A program made the position numbers and the translations under genes. Shown here one piece after another: positions 10,241 to 23,177 of a stretch of 64,000 nucleotides of DNA. The notes beneath the pieces are model-generated. The model ran no database searches and was not told where the DNA came from. It worked only from the letters and a program-made list of their open reading frames with translations. Source of the stretch: Sclerurus mexicanus (Eukaryota > Chordata > Aves > Passeriformes > Furnariidae); NCBI GenBank assembly GCA_013396755.1, contig VWZF01013053.1, forward strand, positions 3,109,707 to 3,173,706. Reading direction: 5' to 3'. Position 1 is the first letter of the stretch, and every line of letters starts with the position of its first letter.

Positions 10241-13200
10241 CTCAGCAGACAACCAAAACCTCAAGGTCTTTACATTGTTCAAGCCTTCCAAAAAAAAGAA
10301 GAGTGGATATGGTCACTCCAGGCTGTTGGTTTTTCAGGTTGCCTTATTGCCAGGGCTGTGGTTTCAGGTCTATTATGATGCTGTAGGGTTTTGCTTTAAA
10401 ATGTCACACACTGTCATCACAGGCCTGGTGTGGATTGTAGTTGTTACCCACGTCACATCTTTTGCTTAATTTAAAAATGTGCTGGTTTGGATCTTTGGGG
10501 TGTTTTTTAATGTCAGGTCTGCATGCTTTGAGACAGACCCTGATTTGAATCACACTGTATAATACCCAGAGTAAAGCCATTTGCTTGAGTGGAATTCTAC
10601 TAGATGACACGAGCATGGCTGAGGCTGTGGCTGATTGTGGGATCTTCAAACCAAATGGTGCTCTTTCTGGCTCCTGCATTAGTCACTGCCAGTAAAGATG
10701 CTGCAGCTCTAAACTATTAGTTCAGAATGCAGAAACAATCCCATGCTGAAGATAAGAGATGGGAAACTAAGTACTGTTAATGAACCAGAGCAGAGCTTGG
10801 GTTCTCTTTGCCCAAGCATGACCAGTTCTACCAGTAGGATATAACACACACAAAAATGAAACAATTCCCAAAGACAACCAAATGTTGAGAGAAAAATCTC
10901 CAGAGAGAAAGGAGGACGTGTTTTCCACAGGCTCGGCCACTGGTTCCTCCTGCTCTGAGATGTGGAATCTTACAGACTAGTGCATCATTTAAAGGGTCAA
11001 CCACAAGTTTCTCCTGTGGTGCTTCAGGTATTTTTGATCTGGAAAAATCCCTTTGAGAGCTGGTGCTACCTGGTATAGGGTGAAGGAACAGCTGCCTTAT
11101 ATAGACAGACCTCAGCATCAAAGGCTGCTACTTGATTGCCAGGGAATTAACACTACATTAGAAAGGAGGAAAACAAACAAACAAAAAAAGACTGAAAAGG
11201 CTCGTGTATAAGAACAGTGGACCCAGTAGAAACAGGACGGATAAAAAAGGAACTCTGAGAATGAAACAGAAGTTACACTCTGACTTTTCTTTGAAAATTT
11301 AAAAATATCTTCTGCATGAACAAGAGTCTCCTGGGTGCCAGCTTCAGAAGTAACTTAAAGAAAATTCTCATGTCATTTGTGCTTGATGTAATGTAAGAAT
11401 CCTTTCTAACAGTCTTTCAGTGAGATACAGGGTAGAAAACTGGACTCCCACTCACAGGCAGGTTTTTTTTTCCCTTTGCACACTTGTCAAAGAATATGTC
11501 TTTTCCTCTTCAAATAAAGAGAGCCTGTTCACAGAAATTCTGTGAGCAGAGCCTCCATTTCTCCGTCAGTGAGACAAGGGCAATGTCTGGAGTGTTTCAA
11601 AAGACTTGTTAATAAGTATTTATAAACACTAAGTGTAGATAAACATAGTCAAATACTGAATTCAGTAAGAATTATGTGGGGCCACACGTTACTAGGTATT
11701 TTCTCAGCACTTGATTTTTTTTTTACCACTAACAAAACTTCATAGGTTGGCCTTGTAATTCTGGGTTTGTAATCAAGTCTGCATTCAAAGGTGAAAGGCC
11801 AGACAATCCTGGCAAGCTTCTGCACTGCCTCTGAACTCATTTGTTCCCAGGACTGCACTGCAAATTTTTTTATTTTTAAACTATTTATAATAAAACACCC
11901 AGCAAATACTTTTGCCAGGGCACGGTTCACATTTGTCTCCTTAAGAAACCTTTATACACATCTGAGCTCTGCTAACTGAGAAAGATAGCCTGCTGTTTTT
12001 ACTCAGCCAAAAATTGCCAAGCGTCAGAGATACAGCAGGAAGAACATTTTGCTGCTTCTGTCACTCCCAACAAAATCTCTAACATTTTGTTTTATTTAAT
12101 GGCTCCACTTTTCATAAGATGATTCAAACCCCTATAGGGGACCTACATTAGTCTGCTGACATTTTTCTGCTTAGTATAATTATTATGTCCTTCTACAGTC
12201 TACTTTTCATCTGTGCAGAATTTCTCCCTGGCACAGAATAGTTTAGTTAAAGACCTCAAGGTAGAGAACTGGAAAAGCCAGAATAGCTCTTCAGCATAAG
12301 GTAAGGTGGAGGGCAACTCATTTGATATAACTGTGCATGTGCTGTGATGCCTGGCAACAAATAGCAGATGGACACAATGCAACTGAGAAGAAAGATCCTT
12401 CCTGCATTAAAAAAATATATTGGGGGCGAGGATAGGCATGTTTACCTTCCCTTTGCCTTTCCATGAGGCAAAATATGTTGCATGTTTCAGCCACCTAAAC
12501 TACAGCAGGAATGGGTATTTCAGACACAGTACCTACTGCAGTATATACCTGTATATCACCCCATTAATCATAAATCATAACAATTTGATTACTGCATGCA
12601 AAGGCCAACCCTACTGCTTTGTATTCAAAAACAAGGTTTTTAAAGAAAGAAGTAGACCCTATTGCATCTAATACCATTATAATATACAGGGGTATGCTAA
12701 ACTCTTAGAGGTTACGCTTTGGTGTTTTTAAGGACAATCACATCTAGACTCAGCTGTGCTTTTAAGTCAAGGTTACAGCTAGCCCCTCAAACACGTGTCT
12801 TGTTGCTAAGCAGGTGCAGATCTGAGATCAGAATAAAGCACCGGGGATATGAAGAAAGCAAATCCACCTCCTCAGATTTAAAGACAATATTGCCTTGGTA
12901 ACAGGTAACACATGTGAAGTACGTGGTTAATTACGGCTTCCAGTTATAACAGCGACAAAACAGAAATGAAAACAAGGAGCACTGTAGCAAAATACAGACA
13001 TCCCTTAATAGTCAGGTAGCTTAAAACACACTAGTATACACCATTAAGCAATTGAAGAGACAACCACGTAGGTCAGATGGAGACAAAGAACAGAAGTCTG
13101 GAAAACTTCGTTGACCAGAGTGCTCTCAACAGGAGAGGAAAGAATTCAGAGAGTTTATGCCCTGCTCACTGGTGAGTGAGAGGAGTGAGGGAATGAGAAG

Positions 13201-14747
13201 ATGAAGTTATCTGAAGCTATTGTAAAGGAAGAATGCAACTGCATCCACACTTTTTAAGTTCTTCACTGCCATTATGTATGAGGCTCATACAAGTTGAAGT
13301 GGACACAGATACCGGTGCTGAACACTTTTCATTCTTCCTTCCTCACCAAGTGACTCTGACCCAGTCTGCCCCTCTTGGAAAAAGCATGAGATGCGAGCAC
13401 AAGGCTAAGCATTATGGAGCTGAAAGAACTGAAACAGGATCCCGTTAGCACAATAAGCAACCATTTTGACAGGAAGAAATAGAATAAGAAAACAATCACA
13501 AATAACAGTAGATGAAACAGATCGCGTTTACACAGTGGAACACACAGCTCACTAAAATTAAAGGTTGAAGAAGGGGCCAGGGAGTCTTCCATAACCATAA
13601 ATATTAAAGTCTGAACAGTACTGCAATAAAAGCAGACAGATTTGAAAATCTAAAAGCATATATAACCTAAAGAAAGGAACAATGTGTCTCTCTACTTGTT
13701 GCATCGCTGGATATTAGAGTCCCACTATGTTCATAGCAGACAAGTCTGACTCACAATTGATTACCAAATAAGTAATTTTTTTAAGCTCCATCTGATTTCA
13801 CAGGAAGCTTTGAAATAGAAAATATTTCCATTTATGATACACAATGTCTACCCCAAATTAGATGAGGTGGATTGTTCTTTCTAAAACATTTTCCTTTAGA
13901 GAAAATGATGCATTTCCATTCCCTCTTTAGGGGCGTTTGTGTTCAACTACTGCATTGACACTTGTGACCAGTGCCATGCACCTATGAACTGAAAGGATGT
14001 GCCTGAATGTAAAGCATGTACAACACCATGAGCAGCATATACCTAACACATACCCACAACTAAGTGTTTTAACCTAGTGTGGGAGAAGACTACTAAAAAA
14101 GCAAAGCAAAGCAAGCTCGTGGTATCTAAAGTCAAACTCCTTGTGTGCTGAAATGTTGAATCTGGTGCCTTAATTTTCTTGCAGATTTTGACTCAGTGCT
14201 TTTGTTACTCTCTAAAAGAGATGATAATACATACTTGCCAGAGTCACAGAAATCTGACCAGGATTGTCTGGTTTTTGCAGAGGTCTCTGACAGCACATGC
14301 TATTAGGCATGACCCATAATTCTGGGGTTAAGCTAAAGTTGACCCAGCAGCCTTCAGTTGAAAGAGAGGATCAATCTATCCAGTCACAAGTCTTTTAAGA
14401 CAGCCAACTGGTTTCGAATGTTTTCAGAGTCACAGTGATAAAATATCAGCCATATTCTCTTACTCTGAACTATTTATATAACTCTACAGCAGAGCTTTCA
14501 GTAGACACAGAAATTTAGTTATTGATCACTTGTAATGCTTAATTCAATTCTAAGAGGAAATGGCCTACATTTCATGGATACATTTCATTAAAAGACTATT
14601 TAGTCATTTTGCATTTGTAAATGCTTTAACAGAGAGATATCAATGCCAGCTCGCAGGCTGGTATGATGAATTGGAAGATTTGTTACCACTCTCTAACCAA
14701 GTGTGAGCAAAATGAGTTAGTACCCTATGATCTCCTAACGTAATTAA
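10241..14747. other. Unique AT-rich DNA, no gene recognised
   Basis: I see no recognisable repeat, RNA gene or coding exon. A CTG|GTGAGT donor-like word lies near 13172 without a convincing acceptor partner. A short direct repeat of AAAGC (four units) occurs at 14096-14113. Confidence 0.55.
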
Positions 14748-15250
14748 TAGAATCACAGAAGAATAGGGAAAGAATGGACCCAGAAAGGTCATCATGTGTA
14801 TCTCCTTGCCTTAAGGGAGGCTCAAACAAACTTACATTGCATCTGACAACAAGTTTGTCTAACTCAATACTGAAATATCTCTAATGACACTTTGCAGCCA
14901 CCTCAGAAAAATCCACATCATTAGAAAGTTTGCAGCAATTTTTTTTATTGTCTAGTCTGAATCTTTTTTTGCTGCAGTTGATGCCCATTGCAATCTGTCC
15001 CATCACCTGGAATACAGAAAACAGCTAAATCCTTCTTTCCTGCAAGATCTTTGAAGTTTTCAGAAACTATGTATTCCTTTATTAGCTTTCCCTTCCTCCA
15101 TCCTCTAAAATTACTTCTGGTTTGTGTTATTCAGTCAGTCATTACATCCCTTGCTCGAGAGGCTCTGATCACTCCTGCTGCTGGTCTGTGTCCTGCTTTA
15201 AGTGCAGTGCCCAAAACCAAAAAATAAATATTGACCCAAGTGCAAGAGCT
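14748..15250 (-). mobile_element. Old CR1-like LINE fragment
   Basis: The segment opens with AGAATCACAGAAGAATAGGG and AAGGTCATCATGTG, the reverse complement of a CR1 3' end. The middle is degenerate. Towards 15190 it has GTGTCCTGCTTTAAGTGCAG followed by CCCAAAACC, in the place of the CR1 'gctggacgcagtactcca' region. Divergence is much greater than in the CR1 copy at 26.5 kb, so this is an older insertion. The far boundary near 15250 is approximate. Confidence 0.5.
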
Positions 15251-17060
15251 ACTTTTATTAGTGCAAGGGTTACTTACACTTGTAAGAGGTGACTAAACAG
15301 TCTTGCACATCAAAGGCTGGACTTGCTCAGAGTGGCTTGTGACCCAATGTAATTTCTGCCTCTGCCTTTGAGGACCAGTTGTTCCCCATTTTGAAGTGAA
15401 CTACTGGTAAGACCTCTGAGTGCATCAATAGAGCTGATCTTGCACTCCACTCCAGCCACCACAGCTCCAGCGTTTCCCTGCCTGGTTTGTGAGAATGCCA
15501 TGAAAACAGGCTGGCCTCAGCAAAGCCATGTCAGTCTCTAACACCTGCAGGGTCTTACCCACCCGCAAAACAAGCTGCTCTGTTGTAAGAGGGAATTAGA
15601 CTCATTTGATGTGATGTGTTCCCAGTAAACCCACAACAGCAGTTATGTATTTCCTTGCACTGTTAGAGTTGCTTCAGAGTATTTTAGTTATTCCCCTTTT
15701 TTCTTTTTTGACAGTTGAGGCTGAACTGCATAATTTCTGAATACAGACACTGCATTTGTTTTTTGTCTCTTTTCTAGTGCCTTATCCACCTTCTGCCAGC
15801 TTGTTAGACCTGATGACTAATGGCTCAAACATCTCTGCAAACCATTTGTTTGCTGTCCTTGATAGAAGTTCAGCAGCCCCATCTGATCCAAGAAGTTCTA
15901 ATCTCTTTAATCTATTAAACTCTTTTTGCCCGTCCCCCTCCTTCCTTTTCCAAAGATTGCATCTGCCAAATGATGGAGTTTGAAGTACCACTCTCTTTTT
16001 TTTTGCCTGACCTTCCTGAATAAGATTTATCTCTTTTCTATCCATATTCCAGCATATCCCATCAAGGATCTACTGTAGTAAGTCAAATACGTATGGTACG
16101 TATTAAAAATTCTGTGGACAGATCTTGTGCAGGCAGCTAAATCAGATATTCAGGCACTAAAACAGGACATGCAAGAGCAGATGTGAAATGAAAAGGGGGA
16201 AGCTGAGAGGAAAAGGTTTAAAAATTGTGGAATTTTTACTAAGGATTGGGAAGAGGAATGAATCATCTCATAAATGCAGAATATTGGAATGGCACAAGCC
16301 ACATTTCCCAGCACTGGCCAGGGAAGGTTAGCCCCCAGTATATGCACGGACAGTGTTTGTGGCATTGATGTGCCTGGAAATGCCTGCAGGATGCTGTGAC
16401 AATTTGCCAGCATAAAAACACATCTTTGGCTACAGCCAAGAGGAAAACTTGTTTGAAGTTACATCCACAACTGGGCACAGCAGAACTGGGACCTTCACGG
16501 GCACACTGTATCATACAGTTAAAGCCACATGGTTATTTAAACTTCTGGTTTGCTTCACTTTTCTGGGCATGCCCTCTTTCAAACTCTGCGTTGGACATTT
16601 TTGAAATAATTCATGATGAATCACTGTCCATTTAATAGTTCTAGTACAGAGGGCATGTTAATGATTAATAAATTTGCTTTAAAGTTGTAGCCCACATTTA
16701 CAAAAAAACCAGTAACTATTTGATGCATATACCTATGTGTATAAGCTTAGCCAGAAGATAGTAATGAATAGAACCCTCACATACACTTCACTTTTTACCC
16801 CCACACTCCTTCTATATTTTATGACTTCCCCTATTTTAATAGTGTAGCTGTATAAAGTGCCTTGGGACTTTGTAGAAAAACACTATCAACATTCATGCTA
16901 TTAAAAGCATTACAGGATATTGTAAAATTTATTTACATTGCTATTATCTCTTTTTAAACATTTAAATGAATCACATTTCCAAGTTCACAGTGATTGGGGT
17001 ATCAAATCTAGCAAGCTGTGATAGATCAAGCAGAACGCTGTGGCAGCCACAGCTGAGGAA
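15251..17060. other. Unique DNA, no gene recognised
   Basis: No clear gene is present. The stretch 15780-16045 gives an antisense frame with a run resembling LINE linker sequence (AAELLSRTANKWFAE), which could be another very old retrotransposon remnant, but I cannot place it in a family. The rest is AT-rich single-copy DNA. Confidence 0.45.
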
Positions 17061-17063
17061 TTC

Positions 17064-17345
17064 ATGAAATAGAACAGTAGGAGCTGGAGGGACCTCCTTT
17101 AAAGGTTATTTAGTCCAACTCCCCTGCGATGAGCCGAGACATCTTCCACTAGACCCATCCAACCTGGCCTTGAATATTTCCAAGGATGGGACAGCCAAAA
17201 CTTTCCTGAGAAACCAGTTCCAGTCTTTTACCACCATAATAGTGAATTTTTTTTCCTTTTGCCTAATCTGAAACAGCTCACCTTCAGTTTAAAACCATTA
17301 CCCTTTTCCTATAGCAACACTGTGTCTTTCCCTACTCTTCTTTCC
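17064..17345 (-). mobile_element. CR1 LINE 3' fragment
   Basis: The plus strand reads GAGCTGGAGGGACCTCCTTT, then GGTTATTTAGTCCAACTCCC, CTTCCACTAGACCCATCCAA, CCTGGCCTTGAATATTTCC and CAGTTTAAAACCATTACCC. This is the established antisense order of an avian CR1 3' end, so the element lies on the minus strand. It covers the 3' untranslated part and the last stretch of the reverse transcriptase ORF. Many substitutions and small indels destroy any reading frame. It is 5'-truncated, as most CR1 copies are. Confidence 0.9.
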
Positions 17346-20300
17346 TTAAAGTGAGACAACAGCAAGTGGCAGCCTCCCCATGTGAAGAGAAGTGCTCATG
17401 GGTCAATACAGGGACATGTTCATTATCTTTGTCTCTTGTGTAACCTGTATTTCAAAATATTGTGGCATGTAAACTCTCATAACAATCTACAACCACGTAC
17501 ATGTTCTGGTTTTGCTGCTATTGGGTTTCTGGGAAAAACCCAGGTATTTTATGCTGAAGATATTACTGTCATCCAGCTGATTTATAAGGGAAAACATCCC
17601 CCTTCACCAAAGTCACCAGCACAGGAGTAACCAGCAACAGCTTCACCAGCAAATGATTCTACACATTACAAGGAGGTCAAAAGAAAATCTTTGCTTTTTC
17701 CCGTGGCATTACAGAGAGGGAAATACAAATGAAAACTCCTTCAGACTTTATATGGATGGTGTCATAGCAGCTGTAATGATGGAAGATTTTGTGAAGAAAA
17801 TAAACTTGCAAGACTGGAGGTCATCTCCTGACAAATGTGTAGGGATGCAAACTGCCTCCCAGTTCATGACACAGCAGCACACGTATATCAAAGAGGAAGT
17901 TAATTCCATAAATACATTCTAAAGTCACTACATCTGAACACTTAATTTACTTCTATGCTCAGCCACAATTTATTTATAATCTTTATGAATATGAGGCATT
18001 GGGAAAAGCAGGTCATCATGAGTTATTATTCAATCTATAGCCACATCAAAAAGTAGATGAACTGAGATTCTTAGCTTTACATGCTTTTTACCTTAGTTAC
18101 CTCAACAACTTGCTGACCATGTATATGTGGGCTACCAACTGTTTTCCCAGAATTTTTGTTTTTTAAAAAGAAATGGTATTTGACAGGAGCTTAAGAGAGG
18201 AAAGTGTCTCCTTTATAATTGAAGTACAAGCAAAGGGATGGAGTCGTTAAAGTCAGCTTCAATTTGTTTGATAGCTGGAATCAAAGAAATAAAACATAGC
18301 CTACAATCCACAGTTGTTTCTATTACAGTAGAGAAGCTGTACTTTTCCATTTGTAAAGGTAATTGTGATATGGTCACTTGCAAGATTTAAAGTCTATTCC
18401 CTGTCAAAATTCCCAGTGTTCCTTCCACTGAAGGCAAAACTAAAAAAATCTGCTGTTGTTTCTATATAGTCTCTATCTATGGCACCAGAGATGAAAGAAA
18501 AAGGAAGAAAAACCACCTTCTTTACAATATATGGAGCTGCAACGTAATTTAAACCACTAAATATTACCCAGCCATTTTTACTTGCTGCATTTCTAAAGCT
18601 CCATCTTTATTCTGTACGTGAAATACTCTCACCTTAAAACCTGCATCAGAAGCAACCTCTGCTGACACACTGCTCCCGAGAGCTTTTGTTCCAGAGGGAA
18701 AACATGTGTTACTAACCACTAATCCAAACAGAATTATAGCTAGTCTACCCTAATCTGATCATATAACTATTGTTACGTGGTCCAAAGAAAGAAGTAAAGC
18801 TGAAGCCATATTAGGAAGATTGTTTTTGTCATTCTAACTCTTGCAGTAACATCTTTTTTCTGGCCAGCAGAAGCCAAGGGAGATACCAGAGGAGCATATG
18901 AAATGACCTCAGCATTGATCAAGCCTTGTCTTTGTATCTGTTTTGCCAATTGTCCTGCCTTTTTAATAATCTGCAATTGGAGATAATGGTCTAAAAATTT
19001 CCAAGTCCTATGTCCATTTCTCTGCAGCATATTCAGTTCATAACTGTGCAGGTTTCATATGCCAAAAATCTTGTCTGCTGTTTTTCAACCATTTCATTTA
19101 GGCTAATAAGAGATTTTACTTCTTCCTACAAACCTTGCCTGGAAAGAAATCTTGGAAGATGAGAGTCAGAACTTTGACTTGCCATCCTTCCTTCAGCAGA
19201 TGATTTATATTCAGCGAGTTCATGCATATTTAATAATGTAGTTCAAATGTTAGTCTGAAAGCAGAATAGGATTTTCCCTTTCTCTTAAGTTTTTTCCCTT
19301 GTGTATTTTGTCTAGTTTTGAGGGGACGGGAGCTTGCACAGAAATTTGATATCTCCTTGCATTGACTTTTCTGTGAAGAAATCACTCCCAGAGTCCATTC
19401 CACAAACCCCTTAAACTCAGAATCTTTCACAAATTGAGAAAGATGAAGTTTATTTTTATACAAATGGATTGCTAATCCTCAAAGAAGGAAGATATGGTCT
19501 GGATGGTTTTCCTTAAGTTATGAATTATATTTCAGCTGCTTGATATGAAAACTCCAGATATCTCTCCAAGCACTAGTTTTCTTGAGGGGATACAGACTAG
19601 AAAGTCCCACTGAAACAAAACTTCTTTGACCTTCTGTTCTTGGTTTTAAATTTCTGTGTGCAAAAAGTGCAATACATCAAAAGGAACACTGTGAGCTTCT
19701 CACAAAGGCATGGACAATGAGGAAAAAAATCTAGTACTGAAGCAGAAATCCAGTCGCTATAGCCACTGCAATGTTCAGTGGAATTATACTGTTCTTGAGA
19801 AAGCCATTTCATGAGGAACTGCGACATGTTCTATTAGACACAGATATGTACCATACTCCTCGTGCATCTTTTGCTGCTGCCAGAGCCCTTCCACCTTCCC
19901 AAAACCAAAGGATTGTTTCCGTTGGAAACAATTCCATTCCTATTTCTCCATTTTTCCTCATTTTTGTTGCCAGCAAAGCCCTATTACCATATTTTCAGTC
20001 TTCTTTGAGAACAAGTGTTCCTTACTGGCCAGACTTTGAACAGCCAGAAAGATGGCAGAGAAAAACAGCACTGCTTAAAGATTGGGAAGATACACAAAGA
20101 AAAATACACAGAACCCTTCCTCAGCCAGTGGAGAAGAAACATTCCTTTTATTACTAGAATATTCCTTCATTACATTCATGATCTCTGTTACATGGGACAT
20201 CAACCTAAAAAGTCAAAACAGTCTCTTTTTACCTGAAAGAGAACTGGTAGCTCTACAAATATTTTTGAGTGACAGCATGCCCACTAATCCTTTTGGATTC

Positions 20301-22159
20301 CTTTGGGCCAACTATTCCATTCTGTCTTTCCTGCAGGCACATCCACAGTAGGAGTGAATGCCTCCACAACAAGGCTCACACGTTATTTGTCACCTTCTGG
20401 AGAGCCTTTCAAGAGGATTCCTCAGAATAATGAAATCCATTTTCAGAATGGATTTTGAACAAGCACTTAGACCCTTTTCGGTGCCTGATCTCATCTGCAT
20501 CCATGGCTGAAATACTCCCACCATCAATTACAAACCCAACACTTCAATAAGAACTTAAGCACACTTTACCATTAATTAATTGCTGAGATATTAATACTAT
20601 CCTTTCAGCTCTGGAGAGAGAATACAAGTACAGAACATGCCATAAAGATAAATCACACAGTTAACTTAGTAACTTGGGTAAAAACACAGAGGATATTCGT
20701 GTTCAGTTGATAAACTCCCTGAAATGAACTTTTAAGGTGTTTAAGCTTATGAAACTTATGACATCAAAGGCAAAAATATAACAGCTCCAAGGAAAGTAAA
20801 TAGGAAGAACTGACGAAGCTTTTTTACAATTCATATGAATTCTAGATAGAACAAAACCAGATTCATTATGGAGTCTCAGGGAACAAACAGATACAGAAGT
20901 CTGTATGAAGGAATCTTTCCCAGTAAATGACTAAACAGACAGGTCACTGAATAAAAATACAAAGCAAAAGGCCTGATACATATTCTGGAATCCATTGCAT
21001 CCAACTGAAATCCACTGCAGTTGTGTATGTATTTCAGTGACAGACAGAAACAAAGAATGGAGAAAAGCACAAACCTAACAAATCATGTCAGCTATTACTG
21101 AATTAACCTGGGAATTCAAAAAGGAGGAAAAAAGTAAAAAAAAAAACACCTCTTGTTCCATCCCCTCAGTACCATGACAGCACATATGGAACAACAAACA
21201 TATCAACAGACATTGCTTTTTTATTTCAGACTCCAACACACCAGGTACTACTGCTTTCCACCAGCAAGTTAAAAATAGGAATTTACAAGCCCTAGATCCT
21301 TACTGTTTGAATCTGACCCTTTTTCCTTCATCAGGTGTGTGCTCATGTGGAGTCCTTCAATCCAAACTCAAGTCACAGACAAATTAAAAGGGATCCTATG
21401 TCTCTTCTTTGGGGAAGAAAAATAAAAGGCACAACAACAACAAAAATGCCACACCCCTCTCCAAAAATAAAAACAGAACAAAGCTAAACAAAATCAAACA
21501 AAACCAGCCCAAATTATTTAGGCACAGAGACCTGGTCCTGGATGTTTTATTTAGGCAAAGCTCCTGCTGATTGCAGTGTGACATTGTGACATGTGGCTGT
21601 GCTGCAGGTGTGTGCAGGGCTGGGCTGCAGCAGCCTCATCCCTTTATGGTTCAGTTGCAACCCCATACACCAGCCCTGGAAAGGGAGCACTGCCTGTTTT
21701 GCTGGCAGGAACAGTCCCAAGGAACATAACACAACCACAATCCCAAAGAAACATTGCTCTGCAGACACACGCTTTCTACAGTATAACTCCACTGATGCAA
21801 TTCATCGATATCTGTGTGTGTATATCTATCTCTAGAAACATAAGAAAAAAAAGATGAAATGCTGCGTTTGTAAGACAAATCTCTGATTTCAGACTTGTTT
21901 TTGATTTTAACAGGGATCTGGCCCCACTCTATGCATTTTAACCATGAAGAACTATCTTCCTATTAACATGCACAACAGCTTTTAATGAACACATAATGGC
22001 CAATATGGTGCCCAGTTACAAGACTTCTTAGTATTATATTGCATAAGTGACTGTTTATTGCTAATACGATCCATCTGGGTTCTGGAAGGCAAATGTGACT
22101 GAAAACAACTGTCTACTACTTTTATTTGAATTCATTTCAAGTTAATTTGTGCATGTGGA
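17346..22159. other. Unique AT-rich DNA, no gene recognised
   Basis: No recognisable repeats, RNA genes or coding exons were found in 4.8 kb. The longest frame (19771-20157, plus, 128 codons) has no family resemblance and no supporting splice or promoter signals. A-rich stretches occur near 21130-21150 and 21415-21500. Confidence 0.6.
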
Positions 22160-22545
22160 AATGGCCAGTCATGTCAAAAGAGACTTTGACGGAGTGATAA
22201 ATACTGCACCTATAAACAGCCTTTGATCCATGGCAGAGAAAAAGTCCCAACAATTTCTTAGTGCAATGACAGCGAAATAATGAGAATGAAATCCAGACTG
22301 AGCATCATTCAGTATGTTGTTTAACTCCAAGTACTTAAACAGTTGCTTGTGAACCAATTTATTCATTATCTATTATGGATAGAGTTGGAAGCAGCAAGAT
22401 AGGTCTGTAAATAATAAGCTGAATGGGCTTGCTTTCTCTCTCTCTTACATAGCAGGATGACATTTGCTTTCTACTACTCTGATGGAGGAGTTCCAAGGCA
22501 CAGTGATAAATTGAGCATATAGGTGATAGGGCCCTGGTATTACAT
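22160..22545 (-). pseudogene. Ancient non-LTR retrotransposon reverse transcriptase remnant
   Basis: The minus-strand frame at 22366-22169 contains LELNNILNDAQSGFHSHYF followed 30 residues later by GAVFITPSKS. These match the order and spacing of LINE reverse transcriptase domains around the 'QSGFR..HST' motif and the 'GAVFIDLSKAFD' catalytic block A. Here the catalytic aspartate of block A is lost, so it is dead. Further 5' on the same strand (plus positions 22380-22545) the DNA keeps the CR1-type antisense words GATGACATTTGCTTTCT and GATAGGGCCCTGG. The element belongs to the CR1/L3/L2 assemblage. It is a very old, 5'- and 3'-truncated copy. Confidence 0.75.
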
Positions 22546-23106
22546 GAGCAGCCAGTTTAAAAATTTTTGGAGATACACCAGCAACACATCCTATCAGAAC
22601 CTGCTGCTGCCATTTCTACATTTGCATAAGCCAGGCTGTCTCACAAACTGCTGCTCCTGTTCCTACAGCTTTCCCAAGCCAAACTCCTTCAATCTGTTGC
22701 AGTTTTGAAGGCCAAACCCCTTCAATCTGTTGGTGCTGTTTCCAAGTGTGGCTGATGCTCCAGCAGTTGCCCAAGCCAAGCTCTGGAGTACTCTTTTGGT
22801 GATTATTCTTAGCCTGCTCAGCTCTGATCCTGGCTAGCTTTGGGCACCTAACAAGAACCTTAAATTATGAGCCTGCTCACCTCACACCCCTGTCTATTCA
22901 AACAGGAGGGAAGAGCCAACACTAAATGTTTATTCAAATCCCAGCTAAGCTGAACCAGTGAAGATGAACCACATCCCAAGCTCTGCAAGAGGCTCCACAA
23001 AGGATTGTCTCTTCTATTGAATCACATAATCCAAATGGAGATGCAATTCTAATATGATGCACTTACAATGATTTATTTACATAATACTTGAATGATACTT
23101 TCACTT
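22546..23106. other. Unique DNA with a local near-repeat
   Basis: The word CCAAACYCCTTCAATCTGTTG occurs twice in close succession near 22679 and 22713, suggesting a small local tandem duplication of about 34 bases. No gene or repeat family is recognised. Confidence 0.4.
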
Positions 23107-23177
23107 TCTATTATTATTATTACATTTGATACCTTCTATTATTATTGTTGTTATTATTATTGCTATTATTGTTGTTC
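23107..23177. repeat. Imperfect (TTA/TTG)n trinucleotide microsatellite
   Basis: Two blocks of TTA repeats interrupted by TTG and a short unique spacer (ACATTTGATACC). Interruption by TTG suggests an old, stabilised microsatellite. Confidence 0.9.

Noticed and set aside
15782..16045. A minus-strand frame with LINE-like words (AAELLSRTANKW)
   Set aside because: Suggestive of an old LINE linker region but no diagnostic reverse transcriptase or endonuclease motif is visible, so it is not called as an element.
19771..20157. A 128-codon plus-strand frame
   Set aside because: No recognised domain or splice context. Treated as chance.
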